Positions 32,460-43,900 of a stretch of 64,000 nucleotides of DNA are shown here, one piece after another. This stretch comes from Agriotes lineatus (lineage: Eukaryota; Arthropoda; Insecta; Coleoptera; Elateridae): positions 17,397,200-17,461,199 of the forward strand of contig OW679202.1 in NCBI GenBank assembly GCA_940337035.1, written 5' to 3'. The translations under genes were made by a program, and so were the position numbers. Within the stretch, counting starts at the first letter, position 1, and each line of letters opens with the position of its first letter. The notes under the pieces are model-generated. The model was not told where the DNA came from, made no database searches, and was given only the letters and a program-made list of their open reading frames with translations.

Positions 32460-35020
32460 TAATATTGTATTCAATGCTATTAGGTATAATAAGAATTGTA
32501 TTATATGGCAATTCGAAATGAAGCTACTTTCTATGTGACAAGTAATCCTAACCTCAAACATGCTAATATAATATTTTTACAATAAATAACAACTTCAATA
32601 ATGTTTAAAGAGGTAAGTAGTCTTTCTTATATTGTTTATTAGCCCATCAATTAATCTTTTTATGTGTTTGAAACAGATATCTGCGTAATTCCACTCACAA
32701 CGATGCACCAAACTCCAGTAGTTAGTTATGCCTGCAGTACAGGCCTTAGTCTTGGACTTCGGATTAGCAATTGTGCCCAACTGACATCTTCCACAGCTGG
32801 CAGCAGCACTCCAACCCCAAACAGCAACACTTAGCTCAACTGAAATCTGTACAACTCTATTACCTCGTGATGTAGTAGCTGCCTCCAAATGTATCCATCC
32901 ACCTGTGGATGTTATTGCTAGGATCCATCCACACTGTAACAACAAACCTTTTTGGACCAATATTGTATCCTTATGTGCAAAACATGTTTACATGTCCTTT
33001 ATTTTTAGTATTCCATTAATCAACTACCATTGTATTGAGTTTTATTAATTTTGACCAATACAAAATTATGCAAAAATATTTTTACAATTTTTTCCTTGTT
33101 GATCTCCCTTATTTTATTTTTTTTCTGTATGTTCCATATTTTGTCTATTACTCATTAGATATGCAATATTTAACTAATTATAGTTCATTTGTCATTTCTT
33201 AAATAATCTTATTTAAACCCGGTAATAATTCATATAAGTAAGTAGTAAGTACTTCATTCTTAAATACCGATTTATAATCCTTAGTTATCGTCAATTAACT
33301 TTATCTAAATCAACTCAATGTTGCGTTTAATATGATTTAAATCAAAGTACTTAATAACGCTGCATGAATTACAATAAAGTATGTAATATTAAACATGCTA
33401 ATCTTGCCATCTGAAATTATTCAATTAGCCCAAACTAAAACTAAGCAAGACTAGCATTTAGGTACAATACCACAGCATAATACTGGGGTGCAATATCATC
33501 GCACAATCATATTTATTTTAAGAAACCTCTGCAATTAAGACAGATTATAAAATCGATTTAAATAAGAACATCTCGACAGCCAACGTACTTCTTTGTGGAG
33601 TAGCAAACAATTGAAGGCGTCGCCGTTGTAATGCAACTTTGTCCAGTCTCTATCATGCGTGTATAGCTTCTTATTTTGTAAACTGTAGTAATTAACCTAC
33701 GTATTGCAATGAGCGATGCAGGTGATCGCTAAGGTTTTTCACATCCAAATGTCAACGTTGGTTGTTTCAAAATTAATCTGTGAGTGCTTGAACATAACAT
33801 AAATTTGTATCTTTTTTATCAGCATGATTTTTTTTTCAACTGATCTGCTCTTGAGGGTTTTGTAGATTTATTTAAAAAAAAAGTTTTGGCAAGTCTGGTG
33901 ACCCAATAACGCCATACTTTAAATATTCAATGTTATATTGTATACATTTTTCCTTTGGTTCCGTCATGGTATCTACAGTTATAAAATTCTCTAAGTTTTA
34001 TTTATAGTGTAAATAAAATAATATTATCTTTGATTCACCCTGCTTTAACGGAAAACAAAGCCTTTCAACTTGCCATAGGTTTTTTAAAAAATTATGTTTT
34101 ATAGTTTTAACAAAAATCTCGCGTCAACGTCAAAATTGGATCTTCACAAAGTTAATTAAAGCATCAAGTTTCTGCATACGTTACAAATATTTTAAAGGTG
34201 TGAAGGTAGTTTTTTATTTCAGAATTTTATGAAAACCTCTTTTGCACTCATTAGGTTCACTCAAACTGTTGTTTAATAAAAAGGATTCTTCTGTCTGAAT
34301 TGCCGAATTGTAAAAAGTTGAAGGTCAATAATTCCAAAACTTAAAACTGTATTATTACGAAATTTGCAAACATTGTAATAACAACTTACTGTGCCGTTAC
34401 ATAAATTAAAATTTTACATTTTGCGACAAGCCTAAGCAAAGGTACGAAATGGCTTCCAGGCTGTTAGATTCTAATCTCATTTTCTCTTGAGGTTATTTAC
34501 TACTGTTGAAGGAAGTTGATTCGTTGAAGTTATAAATCTGTCAATATCTAGGAATTTGTGCGAATCCTGCTATAAGAACAATTGAAAATCACTAGAACCT
34601 CAAAAACATCAAGAAACTACACAATTTAAGCCGATATTTCTGTAGAACAAAAGACAATAACATTTACGACACCAAGTCGTTTAAAAAATTTGTCCTGGCC
34701 TCTCGTTAAAGTCATTAAAAGTACATAGCACCTTACAAAGATAAAAAATATTCTAACTAGCATATGTTGTTCACTTTAAACTTGAAATCTTTTGTAATTA
34801 AACGCACTTCAATTTTTAGGTTGAGTTTTCTTCATTTTTTTTTATTGATTTTGGGCTAATTTGTTAATCATTTTGTGATGATTTTAGTATTAATAACAAT
34901 AAAAATCAACATGTCCAAACAAGACTAAAGAGTGGAATAAAACAATTAACATATGTTTTACAAAAACCTTTCACAGTGTTCAAGTATGGTTGAAGCATAT
35001 ATGTATTAGTATTATACATA
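32460..35020. other. Long AT-rich stretch without recognised genes
   Basis: A 121-codon minus frame (32595-32960) rich in Trp, Cys and Gly could be a relic but shows no motif I know. The sequence from 33000 to 35000 is very AT-rich with no long frames, terminal repeats or RNA signatures seen. Confidence 0.35.
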
Positions 35021-35024
35021 TACA

Positions 35025-35275
35025 TATTGCTAGTAGGGCCTGGAAACGGCCGAAAACATTACGGCGCCGACATAGTCTCACTCTGAGTATAAAGCGACTC
35101 GTGCGCATGCCTGAGAATTCGAACTCTGCCTTTAGAAGCGAATTTTAAACTTGACACTTCCCCACCGTGCGGACGACGCCGACGCGCTTGCGCACAGCTC
35201 ACCATATGCATTGAACAGTTGGTTGTCTGTCTCACTTCCTTCGTGACCTCCCCACTCATAGCCGCTAGCAATATA
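35025..35275 (-). mobile_element. 250-bp MITE, copy 2
   Basis: Starts TATTGCTAGTAGGGC and ends GCCGCTAGCAATA. The interior is the reverse complement of copy 1 at 19386-19636, including the GAATTCGAACTC block (B-box-like on the minus strand) and GCGCTTGCGCACAGC. It has short inverted TTGCTAG termini next to TA. Confidence 0.75.
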
Positions 35276-35589
35276 GTAAGTAATACATACATGGGTTGAA
35301 GCTCTAACTGATACGGCGATTCAAAATGTCTGATAAATATCAAGTTATAAACTCTAAGCAACAGTCAACAAAACAAAAGAAAGACCTTGCCCAAGAACAG
35401 CACACTGTTAGATGATAAAACACGTATTTCAAGCAGATGGGTAATTTATTTTTCACAGTTATTACTAAATAGCGATAACAAAGTACAGCTTTATGATAGA
35501 AATGCTAAGCAGTTACAGACTCAGCCAGTTACTGAAGATGGTTGACCTCTACCCACCACTATATAAGTTACCGGTGCAGCTAGAAAACT

Positions 35590-36420
35590 GACTAATAATA
35601 AATCTTCAGACTAAGATAATCTACCGATGGTGTTGTTTAAAACTGGAGGAAAAGCCACGAGGGAAGAAATATGTAACACCATGGTCCACATGTGGAATAA
35701 TGGAACCATGCCAACAAAATGGTTCAAGGGAGTAATATCCCCAATCCATGAAAAGAGAACTGCACTGTGAAAAATTTTAGATGTCAGGCTGCTGGACACT
35801 GTACAAGTTCTTTTCTAACATACTCTATAAAAGACTAAACCCATCTGTAGAAAATGCACTTGGTTATTATTAGAAAGGCTTCAAGTACGAAATTCAATAG
35901 AGATCACATTTTCACCCTGTTGGAGATTCTCGAAAAAATTAGGGATTATGGCAAAAGATACCTACCATATAAATGTATATTAAAGCTGCGCCCAATATCA
36001 TAATAATGAGTAAACTCTATGCAGCAATGTAACATCTAGGCGTATATAAAAATCTTATCAAACTTTCAGAAATTACAATAGAAACAGTAATATTAATATA
36101 CAAATCCAAAACAATAAGTTCGAACAATTTCAAACATACAAGGGGTTACGCCAAAATAATACCCTAACCTGCTTACTCTTCAATATTACGTTGGAAGTGG
36201 CTATGAGAGATGCAGATACCCTCAATAAAAGCACGAAATGTTATAAATTAACACAAGTTTTGGACAATGCCTACAACAATCTTATAATTGGACGGCCATT
36301 AAGAGCCGCAAGAGTAACATTATTTAAATTACAATGGTCAACCAGACAGCGTGGGCTACAGCTAACTAAAGCAGAAACAAACATTTTTGTTGAGACAGCA
36401 ACCTAAGAACAACGAATTTA
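35590..36420 (+). pseudogene. LINE reverse transcriptase relic
   Basis: Plus-strand pieces in changing frames: KTGGKATREEICNTMVHMW, MPTKWFKGVISPIHEKR, ILYKRLNPSVENALG, KGFKYEIQ, LLFNITLEVAMRDAD and RGLQLTKAETNIFVETAT. The order (palm and fingers, then LFN...LE, then the LQL...KT block) is that of a LINE RT. The catalytic YADD is replaced by a NAYNN-like stretch. It has many stops and is long dead. The clade is not resolved, and it runs opposite to most LINEs in this window. Confidence 0.7.
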
Positions 36421-36464
36421 ATTTAAAAGTAGTGTTACCGGTAAATACCCGTTTAGGACATGTA

Positions 36465-36700
36465 GACTTGTATTATTTAGAGAAGTGCATGTCACGTGAT
36501 CTGGGCAGTATACTAAAACGCGTTTAGACGGATAACTTGCAGACTTAGGGGAGTACGGAACGCTCTATAATCATTCCATCATCAGACGTGGCAATGTATT
36601 TGTTGTTTGTACCCTAACAAACCTATGATTGACCCGTCCGAACGCGTTTTAGTAGACTGCCCCGAGCACGTGACATGCTCTTCTCTAAATAATACAAGTC
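36465..36700. mobile_element. 236-bp MITE with TIRs of about 70 bp
   Basis: TA at 36463-36464 and 36701-36702. The left end is GACTTGTATTATTTAGAGAAG and the right end is its inverse. The arms continue through CATGTCACGTG and AAAACGCGTT blocks to near the centre. No coding content. The TA target suggests a Tc1/mariner-mobilised MITE. Confidence 0.85.
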
Positions 36701-36713
36701 TAACAACCTTATT

Positions 36714-37110
36714 GAGTGCTCAGTAGCTCAGTGTGATAGGGAAGGATTCTAAACAGAAATAAGAGGGGGTTTGCTCATTATATTCGAAATAAATGTATCT
36801 TGGAAAATGCAGGGGCACGGGGATAAATTCTTATTTATTTAGGCCGCCACCACAAGGTTTTAAATGCCCATGATGGATTGAATGTTACACGACAGAAAAC
36901 CTCCTGGGATGGAAAATGTGTACGGTGCTCATCTTCGGGTGTTACACCTCATGTTATTTCTGAACCTCTAAAAATGCTGACATAGCTTCAACATACATGG
37001 AGCTGCACTGCGCTTTATAAATGTCAATAATATGCGTGTTATCAGCAAAGCTACAGACGGATTTGCATCCGTAGTAAGTCCTCTGACGAAAATAATTTTG
37101 ATACTGGTGC
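36714..37110 (+). repeat. Possible SINE with A-box-like head
   Basis: CAGTAGCTCAGTGTGATAGG near 36720 resembles a tRNA-derived A box, but no convincing B box or TSD is found. The remainder is unclassified. Confidence 0.25.
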
Positions 37111-37837
37111 AGAGAGCGGAAGGTGTTACTATGCTACGAATGGGAATATGACCTCAAAAGTTATTTCACAACGGAAACTACGTATAAACGCATACAAAAG
37201 TGCAAAAGTCTTATTCTAGTGCATTTTAAATTAGCTGTAAATTACACATGCAACATAGTAACACCCTCGAAAAATAATGCAAGTCACAGACCCTGAGCGC
37301 TGCACAAAATCTTGGCCAGGCTTGCTGCCAAAGTTGAATGATGAAGGCGGGTTATCAAATGCTGGGGTGGCTGCGATACAAGGTGTCAATGAACGACGCA
37401 TCCGAGATCGATGTGAAATTTTTGCAATACTTTAAGACGAGAATTGGGAATTTTACACTCGGTAGCCTGCGTTTTGGGGAAGCTAAATGTATCCGACAGT
37501 CGACGTAAATTTGCCAAAGTGGTAAGGTGGGGCTTAGCAAATAGCTATTTTTACGGAATGGTACGCTGACATCACAAAACAGAAACCCTTAGCTTTGACT
37601 CTTATTAGTCAACTCTCAAAATGAACTGTCATGCGTAATGACTGCTGGTTAACCAATCAAACTGAACTATCCTGCCTTGTGTTGACTTCAGCGCTACAGG
37701 CTCAACTAAATGATAATACGAACTCCTCTTTTCTTTTTTATTTGCATACAAAATACATGGGATTCAACATTTAAACAATCTAAACAGTAGTTTGAGAGTT
37801 TACATGCTTAGTTTTAATAATATGTTCCAGTAACAAT
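37110..37837. other. Unclassified
   Basis: No feature that I can support. Confidence 0.3.
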
Positions 37838-38060
37838 ATAATAATAATAATAATAATATTGTCTTTATTAATATAGGATAAATTATATACATAAAATACA
37901 AAATTAGAAGCAGGCGAAATTCAACTCGATAGCAGCAGTGCTACCAGCTGCTCTTCCATTGAACCTGCAGACCCGGTATTCACGCGACTTAAAATAATTT
38001 AAAATTTTGTCCAAATCTTGGTATATGTGTTCCTTGGAGGTTGGAATTGGTACAGTGTTA
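37838..38060 (-). mobile_element. LINE 3'-end fragment with (ATT)n tail
   Basis: On the minus strand a short coding end (GSMEEQLVALLLSS and a stop) is followed by a 3' UTR with AATAAAGACAATATT and an ATT repeat (seen as ATA/ATT at 37838-37859). This is the usual shape of a 5'-truncated LINE tail. The family is not identified. Confidence 0.5.
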
Positions 38061-38412
38061 AGTTTAAGTGCAGTAAAGTTAAGTTAAGTTGGTGGAGCTG
38101 ACATTGTATAGATGTAGAGTACATACAAGCAAAAGCAAAGGCTGGAGGAATTATTAGAAAGCGATCTGGTTAATTTCATTAATTAAAAAGTAAATTAAAG
38201 ACTGATGATTTGAACATCAGTGATGAAATATACAACAGTATATTTCTACTGAATATACTATAGTTGATGTAAGTATATTTATTTTAGAGTTACTACCTAG
38301 GAAAACTAGTTGTCTTTTATATAAAACAATAATGTCTTGAAAGGAGAATACTGATTTTCTCAATATTGTGCTGTTTAAGATATGGAAAATAGAGGAGAAT
38401 ATATTGCTATAC

Positions 38413-38718
38413 GTAACAAACGGCTTCCGGAATTGGACCGTGTCATTATTCAGATCGAAGAACTCAACGTTTCGCCCAGTTTCGTAAGGGCTTCATCAGG
38501 AGAAAAAGCAAGAATATGGTAACTCAACGTGTAAACTCTTAGAAGAGTTTTGCATCTGGCGTGGTATACACGTTGAGTGACCGTGCTCTTTTGCTTTTTC
38601 TCTTGATTAATCCCCTTATGAAAGTGGGTGAAACTTTGAGTTCTTCGACTTCAATAATAATGACATTCTCCAATCCCGGAAGTCGTTTGCTACGCAATGA
38701 CAATGGCCGTGATTGCCT
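38413..38718. repeat. Penelope-like terminal unit in inverted arrangement, unit 2, with hammerhead-like core
   Basis: The left arm begins GTAACAAACGGCTTCCGG and the right arm ends CCGGAAGTCGTTTGCTAC, then CAATGACAATGGCCGTG. The inner blocks are mirrored (GACCGTGTCATTATT, GAACTCAACGTTTC). On the minus strand at 38499-38470 lies CTGATGA, AGCCC, loop, GGGC, GAAA: the conserved core and helix II of a hammerhead ribozyme. PLEs are known to carry hammerhead motifs in these terminal repeats. The cleavage triplet and helix III are not convincingly placed. Confidence 0.7.
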
Positions 38719-38779
38719 TTGAAATCAAGATGTTGCGATGCTTAAAGAATTAAATAAAAATAACAGAATTAGTTATGGT

Positions 38780-39690
38780 TTATTTGTTAAAGTCTTGATA
38801 CTCTTTTTTTTGGGGCGTAGGAGGGGAAATCTTCCAAAAACCCCTAACATTTCTTTCAGGAGTGCCGGATTCAACTGGCAATGTCAAGCAGTTGCCTACC
38901 TGTCCCCCCCCAATGTTTTCAATAGTTGCGACGGCACCGCCTTTAAGGAATTTCTTCATCTCATGCTATCCCTTGTGTATCTGCTCTTCTGTGTCTTCCT
39001 TTCTGTTTACACTTTTTCTTATGCAATTTTTTTATAAGGCTTTTACTCCTATCTATCTTATCCTTTCTTTCTGTTCTTTAGTTTCCAATATGGTGGTGAT
39101 TGTTTTCTGGACCTCTTCCCATACCGCTTCTTCTCTTAGCATGTATTTCACTATGCTATCATGTGTTATATCATCTCTGCTCAGTATTGTTCCCGTTCTT
39201 TCTTCCTCCCATCTTATGCATTCTTTAACTGTATGCCATACCGTGTCGCATTTTTGGTATTAGTCACAGTTTTTGTTCTCTGTAATACCCATTCTATGTA
39301 GATATTGCTTAAAACATCCATGACCAGTAAGGAACTATGAAAGGAAATAATCAATCTCCCCGTGGTTTTTCTCTATCCATCTACTTAAATCTTTTATTAG
39401 TGTTTTAGTCCGTGTTCCTGTTGTTGCTTCCTCCTCACACTCTTGCTTCCATATTTTCAGTGTATCTTCTCGCACAGCTGTTTTCCTAACTCTTGTATTC
39501 TGGCCTCTGTTATAATTCCTCTTTTCTACTTGTAGATGGATAGGGACCACCCCTGCTACCACTTGTATGGCTCTCGTTGACACCGTTCGATAAGCTCTTG
39601 CGATTTTAAGAGAGTATCCTCTTTGGAATTTTTCTACCATTTTCTTGTACCTCTTCGTTCGAATCTATTCTTTCCATGTTGATACTGGAG
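38780..39690 (-). pseudogene. LINE ORF2 C-terminal fragment (R1-like)
   Basis: The minus-strand frame 39640-39335 reads RGYSLKIARAYRTVSTRAIQ, GVVPIHLQVEKR and WIEKNHGEIDYFLS. After one stop it continues FLTGHGCFKQYLHRMG, then a cysteine/histidine motif (C-KC-DTVWHTVKEC) and a charged tail to about 38800. This is the post-RT region with Cys/His finger of R1-type LINEs. The RT itself is absent, and stops occur at 39335, 39270 and 39045. Confidence 0.72.
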
Positions 39691-39699
39691 AAAATTAAA

Positions 39700-40330
39700 G
39701 TTGTTTAATAAAATGATCCATCATATGTTAATATAACAGTTAAATGGATTGAGGTAGACAGGATTGACTATAACTTGGGAGCAGGTTTACACTTTTAAGA
39801 CTAATAATTAAACATTAGTGTTAATAATGACTTTTAGATTAGTACAAGACTATGTCACATTTAATAAGAATGGTTATGCTAACGTTATGTAAATAAGCTG
39901 AAGTTTACTCTAAAATGACTTTAAAAGTAATGCTAAATAATGTTAATACATGTTAAAATTAATATTTAATTACATGTTGATTCAAAAGGATAGAATTAGA
40001 CACATAAAGCATGATGATGATTACATGAATGCGAGCAATTTAAGAAATATTTGCACATGAATCTCCTAAAGAATGTGTAATTGTAAATAAGAAATGAGAC
40101 CGAAGGTACCTGAAAGCAAGATTAAAAGCGTGAACTGAATAGAATCATGAAAATGCATTGAAAGTAAACAAGTGTAAAATCGATTGACATTTACAAAAAT
40201 GAAATCTAGTATTAAGTGAATGTAAGACAAATAATATGTCAGTTAATAGGTAATAAGAGGCAGTTTCTAATAATAAAATAAAAATAAAATCTCAAACAAG
40301 TGAAAATGTTTGTTGGGACTGCTTTTAATG
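39700..40330. other. AT-rich, nothing recognised
   Basis: No open frame over 60 codons and no repeat structure seen. Confidence 0.35.
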
Positions 40331-40339
40331 TGTTAACTG

Positions 40340-41790
40340 AATAAAACCTAACACGACTCGCTACGGGCCTCACACTTGAGGGCGTGGCGGCGGTCCTTAA
40401 GACGGCGGCGATGGCCGTTTACTTTTTCCTAGCTCAGCGGATTGGAGGCGGGGCAACCAATAGCAGCGATCTGCGGAGACAAGTACAGCCAGAACAATGT
40501 GCAGTGATTTATTAATCCCAGTTCACAACGTTTATAGGGTATACAACTGTCTTTATTTACAAGCATAAACATAGGAACCAATAAACATAGACTAACGAAC
40601 GTGCTTAACTACTATATACAACCTAATTACAAGAACTCCCTAAAATGAGGCGAATGTCTTGGTCGAGCAACTAATTCTATACCTAGAGCTAAAGTGTTTT
40701 GTCTCTGTCCGCCTCGCGAGTGTCCTGGCTAGGCGCACTAACACACACCCGCGCACTGTGTTTCTCCACGTCCTACCGGAAGCGCACGCTCGTCGACCTG
40801 GGGGCGGCGGCGGCGTGGACAACGTCGGGCTCCCGGGATGCGACGGGGCGTGGCGACGAGGGGCCGAGGTGAACGTAGGCGCAGACGAGCGTTTCGTCGA
40901 GAGTCCCTTCCTTCCATATTGGGGGCAGCGGGGGCGGCGGCTCGCGGGGGCAGCAGGACCTCTCGCAAGGGCTGGCGATATGCGGACGTCGAGCGCGCTT
41001 CTTCCCACAGCGCCTCGAATTCTGCTACCTCCGCGGGCTGGAGAAAGAACTCCACACCGAGTAGGCGGGGGCGGCACGTCAGGCGGAGGTACAGACGTCC
41101 TTCAGGGGTGGGGACTTCGTGGGCCTCTGACCCTCTTGGGGTGTTGTCCGGGCTGGACGTGCGGGGGCAGCGGGGCGGCGTGGCTTCCTCGGAGTCGGCG
41201 ATCCGGGGCGGCGATGGCCACTGGAGCATCCTGGATCGTCGGCACCGCTGAGCCTTCTCGGACAGAGGTGAGCGGGGCGAGGTGGGAGGCGAGGGCCCAA
41301 ACAGCCTCTTACGCTGTGTTTGATGGCTAAAAAAAAAAGATGTACACGACGGTTACCAAACGCCGTCCCTCGGGGCGTAAGCGAGGTTCGACAGGCCCTC
41401 TTCTAGAAGTTCAAGTGAATGTGAGCGTGGCAGCTTACTCGTTGTCCATTGACGTGAGGGAAAGGGGCGGTAGTGCTGCAAGGCGGGGGCGGCGGGGCTG
41501 CTGGAGGTGCAACGCGGCGCGGGGCAGTAGCTGGGGGCGACCTGGACGCCGGCGATGCGGCTGAAGGCGCTGCGAGGAGCCGGGCTGCCGTTACAGCGAT
41601 CTGGAGGGCGGCGATGCTGCTGCAGGAGCTGCGAAAATAGCGGCGGCGACCGGATTGACCTGGAGGTGCGGCGACGCTGCTGCAGGAGCGGCGACGGCGG
41701 CTATGGAGCTCGAGATGAAACTGAGCTCTTGGGCTCGGCAGACTTCTAAGACCAGGGGTCGATTAGAAGCTGGAGGAGACTGGAGACCAA
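40340..41790. other. GC-rich island with open frames on both strands, unclassified
   Basis: Strikingly GC-rich in AT-rich surroundings. The minus frame 41229-40738 (163 aa) includes a non-repetitive stretch (LYLRLTCRPRLLGVEFFLQP, EVAEFEALWEEARST). The plus frame (223 aa, 40659-41330) is Gly/Arg-rich and more likely a shadow. From 41480 to 41710 degenerate GC repeats of GGCGACGCTGCTGCAGGAGC type occur. It could be a retroelement gag or leader, or a host exon. I cannot assign a function. Confidence 0.35.
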
Positions 41791-41984
41791 TGATCAATCG
41801 AATGAATTTGTTTGGGCTCGTTGCTGCTTATAAGCAAAATCCACTTCCGCAGCTTCCCCCGTTTTGCCGAGATTTTCGGTGGTGGGAACTGTTTCTGCGC
41901 TTGGCAATGAATTGTGCTGTAATTTGTTAACTTAAGATCCGCGGTCGCTTTTAACCCGCTTCTAGTATTGTCGACGCAATTTCC

Positions 41985-42250
41985 CGTCGAATGACACCAA
42001 ATTCGGGTTGTTCCCTTCAGGAATAAGCGATGTATTTTTATTCGCGGCTATCTGTTAATTGTTGATTAATATTTCCGCGGCGCTTGTCGGAGATCTATTC
42101 GCCTGCGGGGGTCTTTATTCCTGCCCTGTGAATCGTTGTTATAATCCTGCGTCGAATGATACCAGATTCGAGTTATTTCTGTTTAGGAATAAGCGATTTA
42201 TTTTTATTCGCGGTGGCCTGTTTAATTTGTAGATCAATATTTGCACGAAG
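41985..42250. repeat. Imperfect tandem duplication, period 165 bp
   Basis: CGTCGAATGACACCAAATTC at 41985 recurs as CGTCGAATGATACCAGATTC at 42150. Both are followed by AGGAATAAGCGAT and TATTTTTATTCGCGG. Such subrepeats are common in LTRs or UTRs of insect retroelements, but no LTR pair is visible. Confidence 0.6.
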
Positions 42251-43900
42251 CTTGCTTAAAGCTTCATTTTAAGCATACTTAGCTGCCCGGGACGGGCGTA
42301 TTCCTCCCGGCACTTAATTTTTGTTGTAGCCTCCGGGTTAATTCAGCCAATTAACGAATAGTTTAATCCTTTTCGGCGTGTTTCGTTGTGTGATTCTGCG
42401 ATGAGGAATTTGCTTAGTTCGCGATTTCCCTTTGTTCTGCAAGTGCCCGGGTTTAGGCGTGCAAGCGGTCCGGCATTTTATTAGGGTACTTTTGCTGCTT
42501 GCTAGCCGTCCGCTTTTGTCGGCGGCTGGATTTCCTTCAACGGCGGATTTTATTTCTTATTTTGTGCAGGTTTTATTGTTTTATTGGAGTGCGCTCTGCT
42601 GGGATTTGTATTTTTAAAACAAAGCGCCCGGCGAGGCAAAATTTGCTGTAAAATTTCTTTTTCTAAATTACACGAATGGCGACTTAATTCTCACCTTGTG
42701 TGTAATTTAGCGCATGAGTTCATATCAAACCCAGTAATCAAGTTAAATGCTGTTTTAATTAAATTAAAGATTGTGCAGGTAATAAAAGTGGTTCGTGATT
42801 GAGTGCATGCGAAGGCAATTGGTGGAGCTCGTCTGCGAATGTATGGTTTCGCTAGCAGAACATGTGACTGAGTACGACGTTTGCTGGCTCCTGGATCGGT
42901 GGTAAGAACCATACGAGGAAGGAAAAAGCCGTGCATCTGAAGATGTTGCTGTTGCATCCATTTAAGTTCGACAGGTAAACCTGATTTTGGAGTTCGTTGC
43001 AGTTCTTGGTTTTCAGACTGCCTAACCCACCGGTACAATTGGAAGTAGCCCCTGGGAAAGAAAACATCTGATGTGGCGCCTATGTGGTGAACAAACACAG
43101 GTACCTAAAATGAACATCCTTTTATAACACGCGAATTAATAAATGCAAGAGATAAGACTTGCCAGATTGTAATTGGTTGTTTTATTCAGTATTAAGTTCA
43201 AGAGAGGTTATGTCAAAGCATAAATACATCTTAACTATAAATAATGTGAGAATTTCATTTAATCAAGTTTACATTGGATCCAATGGCAATTTAATAAAAT
43301 TATTATGTTATCAAAGGTTAAACCGAACCCTAATTTGAGTTATTAATATTCTACCAAGCTAGGCAATTAAAATAAACATTTAACGATTCAACTAAAGGGC
43401 AGAGTACTTGGCTGTTCAGTTAACTTTGTACTTAATATTTATACCAGCAATTTTTGAGAAGCTACAATATATAAATTAACATAAAAAATAAGAATACGTT
43501 TATTTATTGCAATACAATTGGGGGTAATATAGTAATTGTATGCCTATTATCGAGGATTTTTGATGAATATTATAAGTTATAATCCCAAAGCTGAAAATAT
43601 AACGAGTCCGTAAGCCTGTTTGTATTGTAAATATATAGAAGAGGGAGCGCAATGCTATTTTATTACCTCAGTATTAATGCTAATGATCAATATTTGTCCG
43701 AAATAAACTTTTTATGCTTAAAATGCACGACCCAACTTCGAAAAATCAGCTGAAATTTCTAAATTATTTCATTTGACACCTGAAACAAAACCAAGTTAGC
43801 TCGTACTAAATCGAAAATCGCCGGTCGCTATATTGTCAGTATGGTAGAAGGTCTTATTGGTCAATGTCTTAAATTTAAGAGATGATTATTGGCTCAAAAT
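42251..43900. other. Unclassified, turning AT-rich
   Basis: A 135-codon minus frame (43098-42691) has no recognised motif. No terminal repeats found. Confidence 0.3.

Noticed and set aside
32595..32960. Minus-strand 121-codon Trp/Cys-rich frame
   Set aside because: No domain or element context supports it; it could be chance or an old relic.
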